A stretch of DNA of 64,000 bases from an uncultured Lachnospiraceae bacterium (GTDB taxonomy: Bacteria > Bacillota > Clostridia > Lachnospirales > Lachnospiraceae), in the NCBI GenBank assembly GCA_944381575.1, contig CALWLS010000004.1, forward strand, positions 124,001 to 188,000, written 5' to 3'. Under the pieces are notes generated by a model. That model had not been told where the DNA came from. It ran no database searches and saw only the letters and a program-made list of their open reading frames with translations. The translations under genes and the position numbers were made by a program. Shown here piece by piece: positions 27,656 to 36,289 of this stretch; position 1 is the first letter of the stretch, and each line of letters opens with the position of its first letter.

Positions 27656-30600
27656 CAGGCGTTACCCTTTTTGATCATAAAATCCTCCTCTACCACTGAC
27701 CAGGCAGAGTCAAGGCTGTAATGTTTCTTTATGAAGCCGGCAGTATCTAAGGACATTTTCTTAAGCAGCGCCGTATTCTTGTAAGTATCAATAACAGCCT
27801 TTGCAAAGCTTTTCGCGACTTCATCCGAGCGTTCGTATATCCTGTCAGGATCTCTGTCGGTTATGATCATTGCCTTTTCAGCCTCCGGTATGCCTTCGCT
27901 TCCCACTGAGGTAGTGACAACGACCGCATGGTTATAGAGAGCCTCGACTATCTTGCCCTTTACCCCGGCGCCGTAACGCAGCGGCACCGCGACTACGCGG
28001 GTGGTATCATAAAGCTCCTTAAGTCTTTCATCGGAAACAAATCCAAGGACCTCGACTCCGTTATCGGGAGTACTTAAGGAGAGTATATCCTCATCCGCGC
28101 CTGAACCGGCAACAAGGAACTTCACCTCCGGCAGAGCCCTCCTTATCTCAGGGAATATGTCTTTAACGAACCATTTTACGGCGTCGGCGTTAGGCGGATG
28201 CTTAAAGCCTCCGACAAACAATATATCCTTTCGCCTTTCATAGTCCGTAATGGACTCCTCAGGATCCTCAAACTCATCCCAGAGATAAGCAGTAATGGCC
28301 TTTGCCGGTATTTCCGGATGTATTTTGTGTATGGCATCGATCTCCGTTTCCGAGGGATAATACACCATGTCGGCTTCCTGCATGACGGAAAACTCCACGC
28401 TCTTCCAGTAGTTTGATTCCCTGAGCTTATCCACATCTCCCGTAAGCTCATATTCCCTGGCGAGCCTCATGAAATGCAGGTCATGGCCGTAAAAAATACA
28501 CTTTATGTCCGTCTCCTTTTTCAGGAAATCAATATATTTTACCGCGATATGCGGCCTGTTAAGATAGCATACATCGATATGCCTGCTGTTTTTCTTAAGC
28601 CATTCCAGTATATTGTTCTCATACCAGACTCCGTAAAGTATCTCTACTCCCATCTGCCTTAAGGCCGATGAATAAGGCTCCTCATTAAGGAAATTATCAC
28701 CGATGAATTTGACATTGAAGCCCTTTTTAAGGAACATCCTTATATACTGGTATGTCGTCCTTGAACCTGCGTCCCTGTCCCATGTAGGGATGTAATGATC
28801 CACGATCACTACGCAAGGCTTTCTGCGGCTTCTGTCCCTTGCAGTAAACGGATCCGGGTTGCCGTTATTTTCTTCCTGAAATTTGAGCTCTTCCTTCCAC
28901 TTTTCCCTGAATTTTTCAGCATTCACGACCTGATAACGCTTAAGCCCTGTGCCGGACACATCCGTACCGTTGGATATTCCCTCAAAATGCGTTACCACGG
29001 ATTCAGGCTGCAGGACCACTCTCTTTCCGCGCTTCCTTACCTCAAAGGCCAGATCCGAATCCTCACAGTAAGCCGGGGCAAATCTCTCGTCAAAGCCCCC
29101 TATCTCCCGCCAGAGCTCCTTCGAGAGCATTATGGCAGCGCCGGATATATAGTCCACGTCCTTGACATAGTTATATTCCGGCTTATCCGGATCGTCCAGT
29201 CTTCCGTAATTCCAGCCCGAAGCGTCAGACCATATGATGCCGCCTGCTTCCTGAAGCCTTCCGTCAGGATAGACAAGCTTTGAACCCACCATGCCTATAC
29301 TGTCGTCAGATGCTATCAGGCTCACAAGTGATGAAAGCCAGTTTTTATGCACCTTTGTATCGTTGTTGAGAAAAAATATATACCTGCCTCTGGCCTTTGC
29401 CGCCGCCTGGTTGCAGTTTTTGAGAAAGCCCATATTGGAGGTGTTCCTGCTTATGACAAGTCCCCTTATGTACTTTCCTATGTCCTTCGTGGCGTCCGTG
29501 GAAACATCATCGGCCAGTATGATCTCATAAGGCGTCGTCGCCATATCGGTGTTTTCTATTATCGATCTTATGCAGGCATAGGTATAGCCCACCTGATTGT
29601 ACGCCGGTATCACTATTGACACGAGGGGCGTCCCGCAATGGGGCACCGTAAGTATGCCGCCCTCGTGGAATTCCCCGCCTATCTCAAGGTCGCCTGAAAT
29701 AAAGAGCCTTCCTTCACCGCTTGTCAGCATGCGTACCGCAGCTGCCGGATGCTTTACCGTATCCTTTGCGTAGTGGATGAGCACCCTCTTTTTTGAATCC
29801 GCCGGCGCCCATTCGTCAAGACGGGCTATAAGCCTTCTTTTTACCTTTGATAAAATGCTCTGGTTTTTGCTTAATACCTGATTTTCAGCCTTCAGCGCCT
29901 CTATCTCGTTTTCCCTCATCTTATTGATGAGTTCTATATTCCTGATATGGTTCTGGCTGAGTCTTTCTACTTCCCGCTCCTTACGGAGGGCAGCCTTATG
30001 TTCCTTTATCTCGCTCTTTAAGAGTTCTATCTCCTCAAGGCTCTCCTTAAGCCTGTCGAGGCGTTCCCTGATATCGTAGGCGTAGGTCTGAGGTTTTATG
30101 AATCTTTCCTCAAGCTCCTTATAGGCTCCCCTTACCCTGTTCTGGAAATCAAGCTCTGTTTCAGCATATCTTTTGGCCTGCTCCCCGGTTATGCCAAATC
30201 CCTCAAGAAAATCCTCAAGTCCTCCGTAGGCCTTAAGCTCCCCGGAATAAGCCTCATACCAGTATCTGAGCATGCGGTATCTTATGTACTGCCTGTCAAG
30301 AGGCTCATCCGTTACCCATTCATAATCAATGAGCACATATCCGTCATCACATAAGAGGACATTTTCAAAAAGCGAATCCATGTTGTGGCAGCACGCGCCC
30401 TCGTCCCCGAGTATCAGACTGATATATTCATTCATCATGTCATGAGGCGCAAGGCCTCCCTTTATGTTCTCGGCAAGTATCTTTCCAAGATCCCTGCCTG
30501 ATACAAATTCAAATTCAGCGCAGCTTAAGCCCTGCCGGTTTTTCCCGATGGAGGCCGGGAGTACCCTTATCCTCCCTGCAAGGTCCTTATTAAGGATGTC

Positions 30601-31611
30601 CTCCCGCTTTTTAAAATCCTCAATGTGCCTGCAGCCCCTTAAGTCAAGGGCTGTTTTAAGCACGCGTTTTTTTCCTCCGCTTATGAATATCTCCGTTTTA
30701 AGGGCGTACTCCGGAGCCCTCATGCGGTTATATTTGGCATATACGGGCATAAGCTCCGTATTTGCTCCGATTACGTTTTCTGAAGCCTTTGAAAGCACGA
30801 ATACATATGAAGGAGCGAAGTCCTTAAATGCTCCTGCTCCCACAAGGCCCGCATATATGGCCTCATCGCTGCAAAGCACGTATCTGCTTTCGGAATAGCT
30901 TTCATTTATACCCCGGAAATCTCCTTTTCCGGGCATATATCCGTCAGAAAATATATTTCTTGCATATGACGCATTGTTTAAAGGGTAATATGTCCTAAGC
31001 AGCCTTAAGCCGTTTTTATCGGCGAGACTTATGATCTCCTCCGCCGTAACATAGGTCCTGCCTGCTTCCCTTTCTGCTCCCGTCATGTATCTTAAGGCGT
31101 TTTCATTATCGGCAATGACAGTTATCCATCCGCCGTCCTTAAGAGCCTCTGCCGCTGTCTTGATGGCTTCACCCGGATCCTTAAGATCATTTCCCGTATC
31201 AAGCAGAGAGATTATGACCACATCATACTGCCTGCCTGGGGAAGCTTCGGCAAAGCTTATGTTTTTATGCCCGAAAAGCCCGGCCCTTGCCTTTATAAAA
31301 TCCCGTCTTTCCCCGTTATCTTCAAGGATATCGAAGCTTTTCACCCTGTCCGCAATGCCGGTGTATACGCCGTAAAGCGCTCCGATCTCCAGCACGTCCA
31401 TATCCCTGTTCCATGGAAGATATTCAATGGCATTTATCCTTTCCGGGCTCAGGGCATAAAACCAGCTTTCGTCAGGAGCATTTTCAAGCATGGCTATCTT
31501 AACAGCGTCCCCGTAAATATGAGTATCAGGCGCAGCGTTTTCAGCCGCCCCGCCTGATGCCGCATTTATCTTAAATTGTACTGTCAGTTCCTTATAAGCG
31601 TCTCTCATCAT
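27655..31611 (-). CDS. Giant methyltransferase/kinase-like/coiled-coil/GT2/GT4 fusion, 1318 aa
   Basis: Domains in order: SAM methyltransferase about 50-275 (motif I DVLEIGALYGVYTG; PGRQYDVVIISLLD); kinase-like region about 285-450 with the phosphotransferase pattern HNMDSLFENV at 409-418 and LIDYEW at 427-432; coiled coil about 505-590; GT2 domain about 660-900 (SIVIPAYNQVGYTYAC, LADDVSTDATKD, FFLNNDTKV, YCEDSDLAFEVRKRG); GT4 domain about 930-1318 (RDAGSRTTYQYIRMF, PLRYGAGVKGKIVEALYN). Methyltransferase-kinase-coiled coil is the architecture of WbdD, which caps O-antigen chains and sets their length before export by Wzm/Wzt. Its start overlaps the Wzt-like gene by 4 bp. A role in elongating and capping the exported glycan is inference. 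Confidence 0.85.
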   Translation of the reverse strand: MMRDAYKELTVQFKINAASGGAAENAAPDTHIYGDAVKIAMLENAPDESWFYALSPERINAIEYLPWNRDMDVLEIGALYGVYTGIADRVKSFDILEDNGERRDFIKARAGLFGHKNISFAEASPGRQYDVVIISLLDTGNDLKDPGEAIKTAAEALKDGGWITVIADNENALRYMTGAEREAGRTYVTAEEIISLADKNGLRLLRTYYPLNNASYARNIFSDGYMPGKGDFRGINESYSESRYVLCSDEAIYAGLVGAGAFKDFAPSYVFVLSKASENVIGANTELMPVYAKYNRMRAPEYALKTEIFISGGKKRVLKTALDLRGCRHIEDFKKREDILNKDLAGRIRVLPASIGKNRQGLSCAEFEFVSGRDLGKILAENIKGGLAPHDMMNEYISLILGDEGACCHNMDSLFENVLLCDDGYVLIDYEWVTDEPLDRQYIRYRMLRYWYEAYSGELKAYGGLEDFLEGFGITGEQAKRYAETELDFQNRVRGAYKELEERFIKPQTYAYDIRERLDRLKESLEEIELLKSEIKEHKAALRKEREVERLSQNHIRNIELINKMRENEIEALKAENQVLSKNQSILSKVKRRLIARLDEWAPADSKKRVLIHYAKDTVKHPAAAVRMLTSGEGRLFISGDLEIGGEFHEGGILTVPHCGTPLVSIVIPAYNQVGYTYACIRSIIENTDMATTPYEIILADDVSTDATKDIGKYIRGLVISRNTSNMGFLKNCNQAAAKARGRYIFFLNNDTKVHKNWLSSLVSLIASDDSIGMVGSKLVYPDGRLQEAGGIIWSDASGWNYGRLDDPDKPEYNYVKDVDYISGAAIMLSKELWREIGGFDERFAPAYCEDSDLAFEVRKRGKRVVLQPESVVTHFEGISNGTDVSGTGLKRYQVVNAEKFREKWKEELKFQEENNGNPDPFTARDRSRRKPCVVIVDHYIPTWDRDAGSRTTYQYIRMFLKKGFNVKFIGDNFLNEEPYSSALRQMGVEILYGVWYENNILEWLKKNSRHIDVCYLNRPHIAVKYIDFLKKETDIKCIFYGHDLHFMRLAREYELTGDVDKLRESNYWKSVEFSVMQEADMVYYPSETEIDAIHKIHPEIPAKAITAYLWDEFEDPEESITDYERRKDILFVGGFKHPPNADAVKWFVKDIFPEIRRALPEVKFLVAGSGADEDILSLSTPDNGVEVLGFVSDERLKELYDTTRVVAVPLRYGAGVKGKIVEALYNHAVVVTTSVGSEGIPEAEKAMIITDRDPDRIYERSDEVAKSFAKAVIDTYKNTALLKKMSLDTAGFIKKHYSLDSAWSVVEEDFMIKKGNA

Positions 31612-32969
31612 TTCTTCCTGACATCCACGACCGAATTCATGTCATATACTCCGACCGTGTTTTTATTCGAGATAACCGTAAAATTCAGGATATCGTAGAG
31701 CCTGTGATATACCACTAACTCGCCCTGTTCAAATCCGGTACAGCTCATGCTGAGAAGATATTCCCCGCCCTGCAGATCCATTCTCTGGCTGAAGGCCACC
31801 TCATACTCGTCGCCTGCATCCGCACTGTCCACCTTGGCGTTTTCAAACATGGTATTGGTCCCGGTAAGATCGTTTCCCTTTTTGTCCCTGAAGGTGTATG
31901 TAAATATCGGGGCCTCCACATGACCCTTAAAACGTATCCTCTCCTTTATGGTAAAGGTCTCTCCCTTAAGCACGAGGTTGGTGAGGCGGCCGTCTTTATC
32001 CAGAACGCCGAAATCATATATCTCCGCCCTGCCGTTTCCATATTCATTGACGGAGGGATTTACCGTCATGGAATCCCTCATAAGCTCTCCGGAATGCTCC
32101 CTGATATTGCCTGCGGAGCTCCCAGCTTCCTTTGCGGCGGCACCGGAGCCTTCACCCTCAGGCTTCCCGGCCCCCGATAAGGCGCCAGCCGTGTTGGATC
32201 TTTCTCTTTCTGAGATCATTTCCGTAAGCTGATCGTACTGGCCCGCAAGGATCTTTTTGTAGAGATCCACCATTTCTCCCGGCTTTCCCTCAGCGACCTT
32301 GGTTCCATTATTAAGGAGTACGGTCCTGTCACAGTATTTGAGCACCGAGCTCATGTCATGGGTCACCATCAGTATGGTGGTCCCGCCGGCTCTCAGCTCA
32401 TCCATGCGCCTGTAGCATTTTGCCTGGAAGAAAATGTCCCCTACCGACAGGGCCTCGTCAACTATGAGTATCTCCGGATCGACATTTATTGCCAGAGCGA
32501 AGGCCAGCCTTACGAACATTCCCGAGGAATATGATTTCACCGGCTGATAGACAAAATCCCCTATATCGGCAAATTCCAGTATCTCTGGCAGCTTTTTATC
32601 CATATCCGCCCTGGAGTATCCCATCATTGTGCCGTTCATATAGACATTCTCTATGCCGGTATACTCCATATTGAATCCGGCCCCCAGCTCCAGCAGGGCC
32701 GATATCCTTCCGTTTACCGCCACCTCTCCGCCGCTTGGCGTAAGGACCCCGGTAATGATCTTAAGGATAGTGGACTTGCCTGATCCGTTGGTGCCTATTA
32801 TACCTACGGACTCACCCTTTCCGACGTCAAAGGAAACGCCTTTGAGCGCATAGAAATCCTTATGATAGTTTTTCCTTGTAAGGCTTAAGGATTCCTTCAG
32901 CCTGTCGGAGGGCCTGTCATAAAGCCTGTATATTTTTGTTACATCCTTTACTCGGATAGCATTTTCCAT
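31608..32969 (-). CDS. wzt: Polysaccharide ABC exporter ATPase, Wzt type with carbohydrate-binding tail
   Basis: ATP-binding subunit of an ABC exporter for finished polysaccharide. ATPase about 1-240: Walker A GTNGSGKST, signature YSSGMFVRLAFALAI, Walker B ILIVDEALSVGD. A low-complexity Gly/Ala/Ser linker (about 255-300) leads to a C-terminal beta domain (about 310-450; FRDKKGNDLTGTNT, GGEYLLSMSCTGFEQGE) matching Wzt_C, which reads the chain end in WbdD systems. The ORF could start at GTG 32996; ATG 32969 gives the standard N-terminus MENAIRVKDVTKIY. No Wzm permease gene is adjacent. Confidence 0.92.
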   Translation of the reverse strand: MENAIRVKDVTKIYRLYDRPSDRLKESLSLTRKNYHKDFYALKGVSFDVGKGESVGIIGTNGSGKSTILKIITGVLTPSGGEVAVNGRISALLELGAGFNMEYTGIENVYMNGTMMGYSRADMDKKLPEILEFADIGDFVYQPVKSYSSGMFVRLAFALAINVDPEILIVDEALSVGDIFFQAKCYRRMDELRAGGTTILMVTHDMSSVLKYCDRTVLLNNGTKVAEGKPGEMVDLYKKILAGQYDQLTEMISERERSNTAGALSGAGKPEGEGSGAAAKEAGSSAGNIREHSGELMRDSMTVNPSVNEYGNGRAEIYDFGVLDKDGRLTNLVLKGETFTIKERIRFKGHVEAPIFTYTFRDKKGNDLTGTNTMFENAKVDSADAGDEYEVAFSQRMDLQGGEYLLSMSCTGFEQGELVVYHRLYDILNFTVISNKNTVGVYDMNSVVDVRKK

Positions 32970-33050
32970 CTGCTTCAAAAATTTATGCCGCGTCACGCTT
33001 CGGATGAAAACATATCAAGCCCCAAGCTAAAGGCGCGGCAATATACCATA

Positions 33051-34217
33051 TTACAATGTTGAAATGAATTTCTCGAGCCTGTCCATGGACTTTTCGAGGC
33101 TCTTTAAGGAATACGCGTAGGAAATACGTAAAAATCCCTCTCCGGAACGTCCGAAGGCGTTACCCGGAACTACTGCCAGCTTCTGCTCATTAAGCAGTCT
33201 CTCGGCAAACTGGTCTGAGCTCATGCCGAACTTCTTGATACATGGGAATAAATAGAATGCTCCCATCGCATTGAAGCATGGTATGCCCATCTCGGCAAAT
33301 CTCTTTAAGAGGTACTTCCTCCTCATGTTATACTCGTTCTTCATATACTGTACGTCATCTTCGCCGTTCCTTAAGGCTTCGATGGCAGCATACTGCGAGA
33401 TCGTAGGCGAGCACATGATGGCGAACTGGTGTACCTTCATCATCTGTTTGATGACCCTTGAAGGACCAAGGGCATATCCGAGCCTCCATCCCGTCATGGC
33501 GAAGGCCTTTGAGAAACCATTAACTATAATGGTCCTCTCAGCCATTCCCGGCAGGGAAGCTATGGAAACAAACGGCTTTTCCGTATAGCTTAAGGCCGAA
33601 TATATCTCATCTGAAAGAACGAAAAGATCGTGGTCTATTATGACCTTCGCTATCTTTTCAAGATCCTCCTTTTCCATTATGGCACCGGTAGGATTGTTCG
33701 GATAGGTAAGGAGCACGAGCTTTGTCTTTGGCGTTATCGCAGCCTCTAACTCATCAGGGGTAAGCCTGAATTCATTTTCAGCCTTCAGATCTATCGTTAC
33801 CGGAACTGCTCCCGCAAGAATGGCGCACGGCTTATACGAAACGAAGCAAGGCTCAGGGATGATCATCTCATCTCCCGGATCCAGCATGGTCCTGATACAG
33901 CCGTCTATCGCCTCTGATCCTCCTACTGTTATAAGTACCTGCGTGGCCGGGTCATACTCGACGCCGATCTTATCCCTGGTGTATTTGGAGATCTCCCTGC
34001 GAAGCTCCATGAGTCCTGAGTTGGAGGTATAGAACGTCTTTCCTTCCGTGAGCGTATTGATACCGACTCCCCTTACATGCCACGGGGTATCGAAATCAGG
34101 CTCGCCCACTCCAAGAGAAAGCACATCCGGATCATCCATCTCAGCAACCATATCGAAATATTTTCTTATCCCTGAAGGCGGGATAGCTTCAATAAAGCTG
34201 TTTAACGGATCTCTCAT
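33051..34217 (-). CDS. Class I PLP-dependent aminotransferase
   Basis: 388-residue cytoplasmic aminotransferase of the AspC/PatA group: TGRIGLE-type N-terminus (SLGVGEPDFDTPWHV), YPNNPTGAIM, ALSDEIYS-type motif VLSDEIYSALSY, PLP lysine in NGFSKAFAMTGWRLGY, and C-terminal Arg in GEGFLRISYAYS. Substrate could be aspartate, aromatic or N-acetyl-LL-diaminopimelate amino groups; sequence alone does not decide. It overlaps the Lrp-type regulator gene by 4 bp. Confidence 0.9.
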   Translation of the reverse strand: MRDPLNSFIEAIPPSGIRKYFDMVAEMDDPDVLSLGVGEPDFDTPWHVRGVGINTLTEGKTFYTSNSGLMELRREISKYTRDKIGVEYDPATQVLITVGGSEAIDGCIRTMLDPGDEMIIPEPCFVSYKPCAILAGAVPVTIDLKAENEFRLTPDELEAAITPKTKLVLLTYPNNPTGAIMEKEDLEKIAKVIIDHDLFVLSDEIYSALSYTEKPFVSIASLPGMAERTIIVNGFSKAFAMTGWRLGYALGPSRVIKQMMKVHQFAIMCSPTISQYAAIEALRNGEDDVQYMKNEYNMRRKYLLKRFAEMGIPCFNAMGAFYLFPCIKKFGMSSDQFAERLLNEQKLAVVPGNAFGRSGEGFLRISYAYSLKSLEKSMDRLEKFISTL

Positions 34218-34693
34218 GATATCTCTGTCCTCTTATCCCTTTCCGGACCTTCAACTAAGAAACCGTCCTGCTTGTACTTTTTGAGTATGAACTGTGTAGT
34301 GGTGCTTAAAACACCCTCAATAGGAGAAAGCTTGTCAGAAACGAACATGGCGATCTCACGCATTGATTTTCCCTCAATGAATACGATGAAATCACAGCTT
34401 CCGCTTATAAGGAAAATGCTGCTGACCTCAGGGAACTGATATATGCGCTCCGCCATCTGATCAAAGCCCCAGCCCTTCTGCGGCGTTACCTTGACCTCTA
34501 TGAATGCGTCTGCCTTCTCGGCTCCGCCCTTATCCCAGTTTATGATGGTATGATATCCGCAGATGATCTTTTCATTTTCCATCCTTTCGACTTCCTCGGA
34601 TACCTTTGTCACATCCTCTCCGAGCACTCCCGCAAGGTCTTCCGTCGAAATCCTGGCATTTTTCTCCAAAACTGTAAGGATCCTGTCTCTCAT
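34214..34693 (-). CDS. Lrp/AsnC-family transcriptional regulator
   Basis: 159 residues: N-terminal winged helix (RILTVLEKNARISTEDLA, VSEEVERMENEKIICGY) and C-terminal RAM effector domain (KVTPQKGWGFDQMAERI, SSIFLISGSCDFIVFIEG). Overlap with the aminotransferase gene suggests it senses an amino acid and controls that operon (inference from context). Confidence 0.9.
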   Translation of the reverse strand: MRDRILTVLEKNARISTEDLAGVLGEDVTKVSEEVERMENEKIICGYHTIINWDKGGAEKADAFIEVKVTPQKGWGFDQMAERIYQFPEVSSIFLISGSCDFIVFIEGKSMREIAMFVSDKLSPIEGVLSTTTQFILKKYKQDGFLVEGPERDKRTEIS

Positions 34694-34732
34694 AATCTTT
34701 CTCTCCTGAAAATTTGTCCTATTTTTGCTTTA

Positions 34733-35353
34733 TCAAACGGCCCCGGCTGGAAATATCTTAAGTATCTCATCTGCCTCCGGCCTCCTTAAGGACGATTCCA
34801 CGTATGTGTCCGTCCTCCTTATCGCTGAGCCCTTAGTTGTGAAGCCTGTCACACTTAAGGGCACTCCCGCGCCTGCGGCAGTCGACTTAAGTTCCGCCAT
34901 ATCCTTTATAAGCCAGACCCTGCATTCAGGCGAATGCAGCCTGTATGGATTTAAACCGAACATCTCACATACCTCTATGGTCTGCTGAAGTACCGGAATG
35001 GCCGTAAGACTGTATGTGCCGCCGAGGCCGTTAGCCTTAAGCAGCCTCCACAGCGCCGCAAGCACGCCTCCCTCTGCGGAGTCCACCGCAAGGCCCGTTT
35101 CGTTCATGCTACGGTACAGTCTGTCATACTCTCTTCGCATATCCGGATCACAAAGGGCATTACCCCTGCCGTCCGTCCTTACGAATATATCCCTCGTATC
35201 CGCCCGTAAACCATAGGCGCTGTCCGCGTCATGGGAGAATACGGTAAAAAAGCTTTCCGGATATCTTGAGAGCAGCTTTTCTCTGTATGCGGCTTCCGAA
35301 TAGATCCTCCGGCTTCCCTCAAAGCCGGCAAATCCGGTAACAGCTATATCCAT
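34733..35353 (-). CDS. PurM/HypE-type C-terminal domain protein
   Basis: 206-residue protein. The pattern SAEGGVLAALWRLLKANGLGG, IPVLQQTIEVCEMFGLNPYRL matches the C-terminal AIR-synthase-related half of HypE/ThiL/PurM-like proteins; the ATP-binding N-terminal half is replaced by a short segment of about 90 residues, so it may be a stand-alone domain or a reduced enzyme. The ATG (35353) overlaps the stop of the 32-codon gene upstream (TGATG), so it is translationally coupled to it. A TTG three bases further upstream is a less likely start. Confidence 0.65.
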   Translation of the reverse strand: MDIAVTGFAGFEGSRRIYSEAAYREKLLSRYPESFFTVFSHDADSAYGLRADTRDIFVRTDGRGNALCDPDMRREYDRLYRSMNETGLAVDSAEGGVLAALWRLLKANGLGGTYSLTAIPVLQQTIEVCEMFGLNPYRLHSPECRVWLIKDMAELKSTAAGAGVPLSVTGFTTKGSAIRRTDTYVESSLRRPEADEILKIFPAGAV

Positions 35354-35451
35354 CAATAAAAAACAAACGAAAGCGCCATAGGAAGCACCATGGCAATGAC
35401 AAGTATCACGGCTATGACTGCAGCAATGATCTTTTTCGTCTTCGGATTCAT
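35353..35451 (-). CDS. 32-residue single-span membrane peptide
   Basis: Short gene: start ATG 35451 behind GGAGGatcataag, stop TGA at 35355-35353 overlapping the next ATG. The product begins MNPKTKKII and continues as one hydrophobic helix (AAVIAVILVIAMVLPMALSF) ending in VFY. A positively charged N-terminus and one helix suggest a single-pass inner membrane peptide. The strong ribosome site and TGATG coupling to the PurM-C-like gene support a real gene. No known function. Confidence 0.7.
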   Translation of the reverse strand: MNPKTKKIIAAVIAVILVIAMVLPMALSFVFY

Positions 35452-35548
35452 CTTATGATCCTCCATATTTGCTGTAAATTTAAAGCGCCTTTTTCAGGCA
35501 TATTAAAATATTTTACTCCAAACATACGGTATTATTCAAGCTTAACGC

Positions 35549-36241
35549 TTAATTTCCTGTACGCTTATTTTTTGTCCCGGTCTTTTTCCCGGTCCTGCCG
35601 GCGCTCGGACAGAGCCCATTCAAAAAGCACTCTCCGCATTTCGGCCGGTTGGCTATGCAGATAGTCCTGCCTAAAGTTATCAGGTCCACGTTCCACAATA
35701 TCCAGTGGTCCTTTGGAAGCATGTCCATAAGTTCGAACTCAGCCTTTACCGGATCATCCGTATCCGTAAGGCCAAGCAGCCTGCTTATCCTTTTTACATG
35801 AGTATCCACCACTATGCTCGGCTCGTTGTATATATTTCCCCTTATCACGTTTGCGGTCTTTCTGCCGACGCCGGCAAGAGCCGTAAGCTCTTCAAGGCCG
35901 GAAGGGACATTTCCGCCATGGTCCTCAACTATCTGCCTTGCACAGGCTATGATGTTTTTAGCCTTATTATGATAAAATCCCGTCGAATGTATGTCCTGCT
36001 CCAGTTCCTTAAGATCCGCAGCGGCAAAGGCCTCCGGATCAGGATATTTTTTAAAAAGATCCTTTGTGACGATATTCACTCTGGCGTCCGTACACTGGGC
36101 GCTTAATATGGTGGCTACCAACAGCTGCCAGGCATCTTCGTGCTCCAGCGCGCATCTTAAGTCCGTGCCGTACTCCTTATCAAGGACGTCAAGTATCTTC
36201 CCTATACGCTCACTTTTTGCTTTTTTTGATTCCTTAGGCAT
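35549..36241 (-). CDS. nth: Endonuclease III
   Basis: DNA glycosylase/AP lyase that removes oxidised pyrimidines. 230 residues: N-terminal ILSAQCTDARVN, helix-hairpin-helix with catalytic Lys in LAGVGRKTANVI, catalytic Asp in VVDTHVKRISRLLG, and the [4Fe-4S] loop CIANRPKCGECFLNGLC (C-x6-C-x2-C-x5-C). The N- and C-termini carry Lys-rich extensions. It follows the Sua5/YwlC gene on the same strand. Confidence 0.96.
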   Translation of the reverse strand: MPKESKKAKSERIGKILDVLDKEYGTDLRCALEHEDAWQLLVATILSAQCTDARVNIVTKDLFKKYPDPEAFAAADLKELEQDIHSTGFYHNKAKNIIACARQIVEDHGGNVPSGLEELTALAGVGRKTANVIRGNIYNEPSIVVDTHVKRISRLLGLTDTDDPVKAEFELMDMLPKDHWILWNVDLITLGRTICIANRPKCGECFLNGLCPSAGRTGKKTGTKNKRTGN

Positions 36242-36289
36242 TTTTATCCTCTCACTTAAATCTGCCGGCCCTGATCTCCAACCCCCGCG

